Positions 53,776-57,735 of a DNA stretch of 57,735 nucleotides are shown in pieces. How positions within the stretch are numbered: position 1 is the first letter of the stretch; every line of letters starts with the position of its first letter. The notes below the pieces were generated by a model. The model did no database searches. It was not told the DNA's origin and saw nothing but the letters and a program-made list of their open reading frames with translations. The stretch is from an uncultured Collinsella sp. (lineage in GTDB: Bacteria; Actinomycetota; Coriobacteriia; Coriobacteriales; Coriobacteriaceae), in the NCBI GenBank assembly GCA_902478545.1, contig CABSLA010000009.1:1-57735 (forward strand). The letters are read 5' to 3'. The position numbers and the translations under genes were made by a program.

Positions 53776-55208
53776 ATGTCGCTTCCACAGTCAGCAGAGC
53801 GTGCAGCGCTCAACAAGCTCATCGATTATCTCGACGACAACCCGCAAGAAAACATCGACAAAATCATGGACCTCGTGAACAAGCTGGTCCCCAATCGCGT
53901 ATTTCCCGTACAGCGCGAGGCATTCACCAATGTCATCAAGAGCCGCGGCAATTGGTATGACCTGATCATGCGTGTGTTCAGCCTTAATCCCCAGATGCGA
54001 ACCAAACTGCTTAAGACCCTCATTGTCGACGCCAACCTGCTTGCTTGGCCAGAGCAGGAAAAGAACCGCGAAAAGTACCAGTGCAACGTTCCGTGGGCCA
54101 TCCTGCTCGATCCCACGAGCGCCTGCAACCTGCATTGCACGGGCTGCTGGCCGCCGAGTACGGCTACAAGCAGAATCTCTCGTTCGAAGACATCGACTCT
54201 ATCGTTACGCAGGGCAAAGAGCTCGGTACGCATATCTACATCTATACCGGCGGCGAGCCGCTCGTCCGCAAGCACGACCTGATCAGAATTTGCGAAAAAC
54301 ATCAGGACTGCGTGTTTCTCTGCTTTACCAACTCCACGCTGATCGACGAGGCCTTCTGCGACGATATGATTCGCGTAGGTAATTTTGTCCCCGCCATCAG
54401 CGCCGAGGGCAATGAGCACACCACCGACGCCCGTCGCGGCGAGGGTACCTACGCAAAGATCGAGCACGCCATGAAACTCCTGCGCGAGCGCGACTTGCCG
54501 TTTGGTATCTCCACCTGTTGGACCAGCGCCAATGCCGAGACGGTTGCTACCGAGGAGAACATGGACTGGATGATCGGCGAGGGAGCACTCTTCTGCTGGT
54601 ACTTCCACTTTATGCCAGTTGGCCGCAATGCAACCCCCGAGCTCATGCCCACGCCCGAGCAGCGCGAGCACATGTATCACTTTATCCGCGAAATGCGTGA
54701 GAAGAAGCCGCTGTTTACGCTCGACTTCCAAAACGACGGCGAGTTTGTAGGCGGATGTATCGCCGGCGGCCGCCGCTACCTGCACATCAACGCCGCCGGA
54801 GACGTGGAGCCGTGCGTGTTCATCCATTACTCAAACGCCAACATCCACGATGTGAGCTTACTCGACGCGCTGCGCTCTCCCCTCTTTATGAAGTACTACG
54901 AGAACATGCCGTTTAACGACAACTACCTCAAACCATGCCCCATGCTCGAGAATCCCGACGTGCTGCCCAAACTGGTCGCCGAGAGTGGCGCAATGAGCAC
55001 CGACCTAATCGAGAAGGAGTCACCCGAGCAGCTGCGCGAAAAGACCCAGGCTGCCGCCGAGGCATGGTCACCTGTCGCCGACCGCATCTGGAACGACTCC
55101 GACGATCCGTTATACGCCAAGCGTCACGAGGACAAGTCGCAGGGCATGGCCGATAGCGACATGCACAAGTTCGAAAAACAGGGCCGCATACTCAAAAACG
55201 GCGATTAA
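53776..55208 (+). pseudogene. Radical SAM protein, split by a one-base frameshift after the CxxxCxxC motif
   Basis: The first frame encodes 125 residues: a helical N-terminal domain, then DPTSACNLHCTGCW with the 4Fe-4S cysteines. After the Trp codon at 54148-54150 the protein continues only in the next frame (AAEYGYKQNLSFEDIDS, IYIYTGGEPL, and a C-terminal GGCIAGGRRYLHINAAGDVEPC SPASM-like segment). The sequence TGCTGGCCGCC lacks one G against the expected TGCTGGGCCGCC. Restoring it gives one protein of about 477 residues. It may be a true pseudogene, a phase-variable site or a sequencing error. GAAAGGA precedes the ATG. The peptide or small-molecule substrate is unknown. Confidence 0.88.
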
Positions 55209-55241
55209 TGCTGCCCTACACGACAAACGCTCAGAAATGAA

Positions 55242-55280
55242 GCGGAGCAGTCTCGAGGCTCATCTTCGAGGCTGCTCCGC
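55242..55280 (+). terminator. Hairpin after the radical SAM gene
   Basis: GCGGAGCAG/CTGCTCCGC (55242-55250 and 55272-55280) has an inner CTCGAG/CTTCGAG pairing. It is followed by CTTACCATC, then TTTT 16 bp later. A probable terminator of modest quality. Confidence 0.55.
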
Positions 55281-55304
55281 CTTACCATCAAAACAGTTTT
55301 ACTA

Positions 55305-55371
55305 AGTTGCGGTGAAATAGGGACCAGAACGGCCTTCCAATAACCAAAACAATCCCTATTCCACCGCAACT
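55305..55371. repeat. Palindromic repeat family A, copy 4
   Basis: Arms AGTTGCGGTGAAATAGGGA (55305-55323) and TCCCTATTCCACCGCAACT (55353-55371) have one mismatch and a 29-nt loop. It lies between the convergent radical SAM and TetR genes. Confidence 0.85.
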
Positions 55372-55396
55372 TCTTTAAGTTGTTGAATTATCGATG

Positions 55397-56008
55397 CTAT
55401 TCGAAGCGAGATTCCAGGCTCGACAGGCCGTTGAGTGTGAGGTCGTTGGCGACCTCAGAGACGCGCTCGATAGGAACCGAGCCGTCAGACAGCGCCCACG
55501 TGCGATAGATACCGATAATACCCGACAGCAAAAACGCCAGATAGTAGTCGAACATCTCGTCCTTGAGACCTTGGGGCAGCAGATCGCGTTCGGCAATCTC
55601 GTGCTCGAGCGGCGCACGAAGACGAGCCATAAAATCATCGAGCGGAATGTTCTCGATCAGCTGACGATTGAGCACCAAGTTGTTGCACAGTGCCTCGTTA
55701 ACGGTTTTAAAGAAGGTCGCCGCCGCGCCCAGGGCGCGCTCGTTGGTGTCGCCGTCCATGGAAGCAAGCGTTTTCTCGACCGAGTCGACAATCATCTCCA
55801 CCACATCGACGGCAATGGCATCGAGCAGGCCGTCAACCGTGCCAAAGTGAACGTAAAAGGTCTTGCGGTCGACATTGGCCTCGCGCGCGATGGCACTCAC
55901 CGTAATGTCTGCCAGCGGCTTTTCCATGAGCAAGCGCTCGAAAGCGGAAAGGATGGCATTGCGGCTGCGAACGATGCGGCGGTCAAGACGCGGTTTGCTG
56001 GTTGCCAT
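55397..56008 (-). CDS. TetR/AcrR-family transcriptional regulator
   Basis: DNA-binding repressor of 203 residues. The N-terminal helix-turn-helix reads ITVSAIAREANVDRKTFYVHFG, the classic TetR pattern. The C-terminal ligand domain is helical (FFKTVNEALCNNLVLN; YYLAFLLSGIIGIYRTWALSDG), similar to TetR_C_33-type regulators. I chose the ATG at 56008 (MATSKPRL), 8 bp from GAAGGG. Its target is unknown; the UPF0104-type gene upstream on the same strand is one candidate. Confidence 0.9.
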   Translation of the reverse strand: MATSKPRLDRRIVRSRNAILSAFERLLMEKPLADITVSAIAREANVDRKTFYVHFGTVDGLLDAIAVDVVEMIVDSVEKTLASMDGDTNERALGAAATFFKTVNEALCNNLVLNRQLIENIPLDDFMARLRAPLEHEIAERDLLPQGLKDEMFDYYLAFLLSGIIGIYRTWALSDGSVPIERVSEVANDLTLNGLSSLESRFE

Positions 56009-56124
56009 GGGCATGTCCCTTCGATATGCGAGCATTCATCAACAGATGAGAGATAATCTACGTAAGAGGATTATCCCCCATACAGCACAAATATGCCCCG
56101 CATCATGAAGAACGCACGACTACC

Positions 56125-57432
56125 CTACTGCGACTTAGGGTGCTTCTTCTTATTGAGTGCCGACGGAGATACGCGAATACCGTCGCCTGTCTGGCGCACA
56201 TAGGCTTTATGAGCCGGCTTAGCGGTCCCAGAAGCCTTCTGAGCCTGCTTCTTGGGATCAACGGTAACAGCATTCGTGGGGTGGGGCTTAGTGGGCGCAG
56301 AGGGCGTTTGAGGCGTGCGACCGAGCTTGCGCATCACGCGATCCCAGCGCGCATGGATGCTCTCGTTGTGGGCACTCTTAAGGCCCAGCAGGGGCGCAGC
56401 CAAAATGGTCGGCGCAATAAACGTAATGAGGCGCCACAGCAGATAGCCGGCGGTCGAAGCCGACCCAAAGAAATGACCCAAGAACAATGCAAAGCCGCCC
56501 TCAGCGCCACCAGTTCCACCGGGCAGGGGGACCGCAGAGCTCAGCAGCTGGACAAAGGCGCTCGCGGCCATGACCGAGAAAAAGTCGACCTCATGGTGGC
56601 CAAAGGCAAGCATCAGGAAATACGGCACGAGGTAGAAAAACGCGAGCTGCAGCATGGTGATGACCACCGTGAGCAGCATGGACGAAAAGTGGCCAGCTGA
56701 AAGCTTGAACTTCTCGGAGAAGGAGTAGATCTCGCCATCGACAAACGTGCGCCATCCCTCGATCTTAGTGGCCGAGACACCAATGCGCTCAAGCCAATTG
56801 ATGATGCAATGGGCGACGCGCGTGACGGTCTTAGGCATGAGCGCGACGGCGAAGATGCCCAGCAAGATGCAGCAGTGCCCACCAAAGCTAAAGACACACA
56901 GCAGCGTCATGTCGCCATAGCGCTCGGCAAAAAACGGCATGCGAGCAAGCAGTAGGATAGCGCCCCAGGCAACGAGGCCAAACTGATACACGATAAAGCG
57001 CGTGAACTGCGTGGCGCCAGCCTCGCCGACATTTTGGCCCGCCTTGGTCAGGCGGTAGATCTGGGCGGGAGTCGAGCCCATCATCATGGGCGTGAGGTTG
57101 CCAAAGAAGATGCCACTCGCCTCGACCGAAATCAGGTCGCGGATGCCGACGGGCGAATATGGGTCGAGCCAGACGGCAATCGCATAGGCCACAATGCCAA
57201 AGAACAGATACATGAACATGCAAAGACACGCGACAACGAGCCATGGCGCCTGGACGCTCGACATTGCGGCCCAGAACTGCCCCATCTGCCCGGTTACCAC
57301 CAGATAGACGATATAACCCACCAGCACGACGCCGATAAAGATGGCGCCGCGGCGTGCGCTCTTATTGTCATCTCCGCCCGAGGCCTCAACCTCGACCTGG
57401 GGCTTAGACGTATGCTGAGAGGACTCCGTCAT
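56125..57432 (-). CDS. UPF0104 / lysylphosphatidylglycerol-synthase-like membrane protein
   Basis: Polytopic membrane protein of 435 residues with about eight helices. The family signature PLPGGTGGAEGGFALFL is clear, as are SGIFFGNLTPMMMGSTPAQIYRL and RFIVYQFGLV. It matches the flippase-like domain of MprF and the YbhN/AglD group, without an aminoacyl-transferase part. A charged N-terminal tail and a Lys/Pro/Thr-rich C-terminal tail of about 80 residues are cytosolic. A role in lipid or glycolipid translocation is an inference. GGAG precedes the ATG at 57432. Confidence 0.88.
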   Translation of the reverse strand: MTESSQHTSKPQVEVEASGGDDNKSARRGAIFIGVVLVGYIVYLVVTGQMGQFWAAMSSVQAPWLVVACLCMFMYLFFGIVAYAIAVWLDPYSPVGIRDLISVEASGIFFGNLTPMMMGSTPAQIYRLTKAGQNVGEAGATQFTRFIVYQFGLVAWGAILLLARMPFFAERYGDMTLLCVFSFGGHCCILLGIFAVALMPKTVTRVAHCIINWLERIGVSATKIEGWRTFVDGEIYSFSEKFKLSAGHFSSMLLTVVITMLQLAFFYLVPYFLMLAFGHHEVDFFSVMAASAFVQLLSSAVPLPGGTGGAEGGFALFLGHFFGSASTAGYLLWRLITFIAPTILAAPLLGLKSAHNESIHARWDRVMRKLGRTPQTPSAPTKPHPTNAVTVDPKKQAQKASGTAKPAHKAYVRQTGDGIRVSPSALNKKKHPKSQ

Positions 57433-57536
57433 GAGACTCCTTCTAACAGTCAAAATATCTTGGATATTGTACCCGCAAGGACCATAGACAGAACGCAAAG
57501 CTCTGGTTCAAACGGGAATTGCAGACGGTTGTTTGA

Positions 57537-57571
57537 AAATAAAAAACCCGGCCTTCCATGGGAAGCCCGGG
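57537..57571 (-). terminator. Terminator after tRNA-Glu
   Basis: Read on the minus strand, a stem of CCCGG and CTTCC pairs with GGAAG and CCGGG around a G/G mismatch and a CAT loop. TTTTTTATTT follows. It ends the tRNA transcript. Confidence 0.85.
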
Positions 57572-57582
57572 TATCAAATGCG

Positions 57583-57659
57583 TGGTAGCCCGTACCAGAT
57601 TCGAACTGGTGATCTCCGCCTTGAGAGGGCGGCGTCCTAAACCGCTAGACGAACGGGCC
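57583..57659 (-). tRNA. tRNA-Glu (anticodon CTC), CCA encoded
   Basis: The minus strand folds as a cloverleaf. The acceptor is GGCCCGT/ACGGGCT. The anticodon stem is CCGCC/GGCGG with loop CTCTCAA, giving anticodon CTC. The T-arm is ACCAG-TTCGAAT-CTGGT, and CCA is encoded at the 3' end. It is 77 nt long. Confidence 0.95.
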
Positions 57660-57681
57660 ATAAGCCTCAGCAGAAAAGAAG

Positions 57682-57735
57682 TGGTAGCCCGTACCAGATT
57701 CGAACTGGTGATCTCCGCCTTGAGAGGGCGGCGTC
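57682..57735 (-). tRNA. Second tRNA-Glu (CTC), cut by the window edge
   Basis: The visible 54 bases are identical to the 3' part of the neighbouring tRNA-Glu, including anticodon loop and CCA. The 5' part lies beyond the window. The two copies are separated by 22 bp and should be cotranscribed. Confidence 0.9.

Overview
The window reads as a chromosomal piece from a high-GC anaerobic gut-type actinobacterium. The closest match I can argue for is the Coriobacteriia (Collinsella or a relative). The reasons are a glgC/glgD glycogen pair in a high-GC genome, an oxygen-sensitive Fe-S serine dehydratase, the anaerobic cbi-type cobalamin route, and strong GGAGG ribosome binding sites. The genus is an inference from style and not a database result.

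Region 1 (1-15.2 kb): a HAD hydrolase and thiN on the minus strand, then a plus-strand glycogen block: glgB, glgP, glgC, glgD, glgA, a GH13-GH77 fusion enzyme and a small zinc-ribbon protein. Together they make ADP-glucose, polymerise and branch it, and degrade glycogen and maltodextrin. GlgB and especially GlgA carry long Lys/Ala/Thr/Pro-rich tails resembling the C-terminus of histone H1. GGTAAAAC-type inverted repeats lie upstream of glgB and of the fusion gene.

Region 2 (15.3-31.7 kb): housekeeping genes. The minus-strand operon priA-def-fmt-rsmB and gltX are followed by plus-strand metK, an Fe-S L-serine dehydratase, an L,D-transpeptidase and a MacAB-type ABC efflux operon. Several intergenic spaces hold long perfect inverted repeats with GGGAC/GTCCC cores.

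Region 3 (31.7-53.6 kb): an almost complete anaerobic cobalamin locus. One minus-strand operon runs cbiF-cbiD-cbiL(deleted)-cbiG-cbiH-cbiET-cbiA-cobT-cobU-cobS-[CobU-like+CobC fusion]-cbiB-cobD-cbiP-cobO-cbiC-cbiJ, with nearly every junction overlapping or abutting. Divergent from it, behind a cobalamin riboswitch, are an exported (Tat, lipoprotein) CbiK chelatase, a lipoprotein and a BtuFCD-type importer. The cbiL gene is reduced to 77 codons by an in-frame internal deletion, so de novo corrin synthesis from this locus looks interrupted. The block is bounded by copies of one palindromic repeat that supply 16-bp direct repeats about 21.9 kb apart.

Region 4 (53.6-57.7 kb): a radical-SAM gene with a one-base frameshift just after its CxxxCxxC motif, a TetR regulator, a UPF0104-type membrane protein, and two tandem tRNA-Glu(CTC) genes, the second cut by the window edge.
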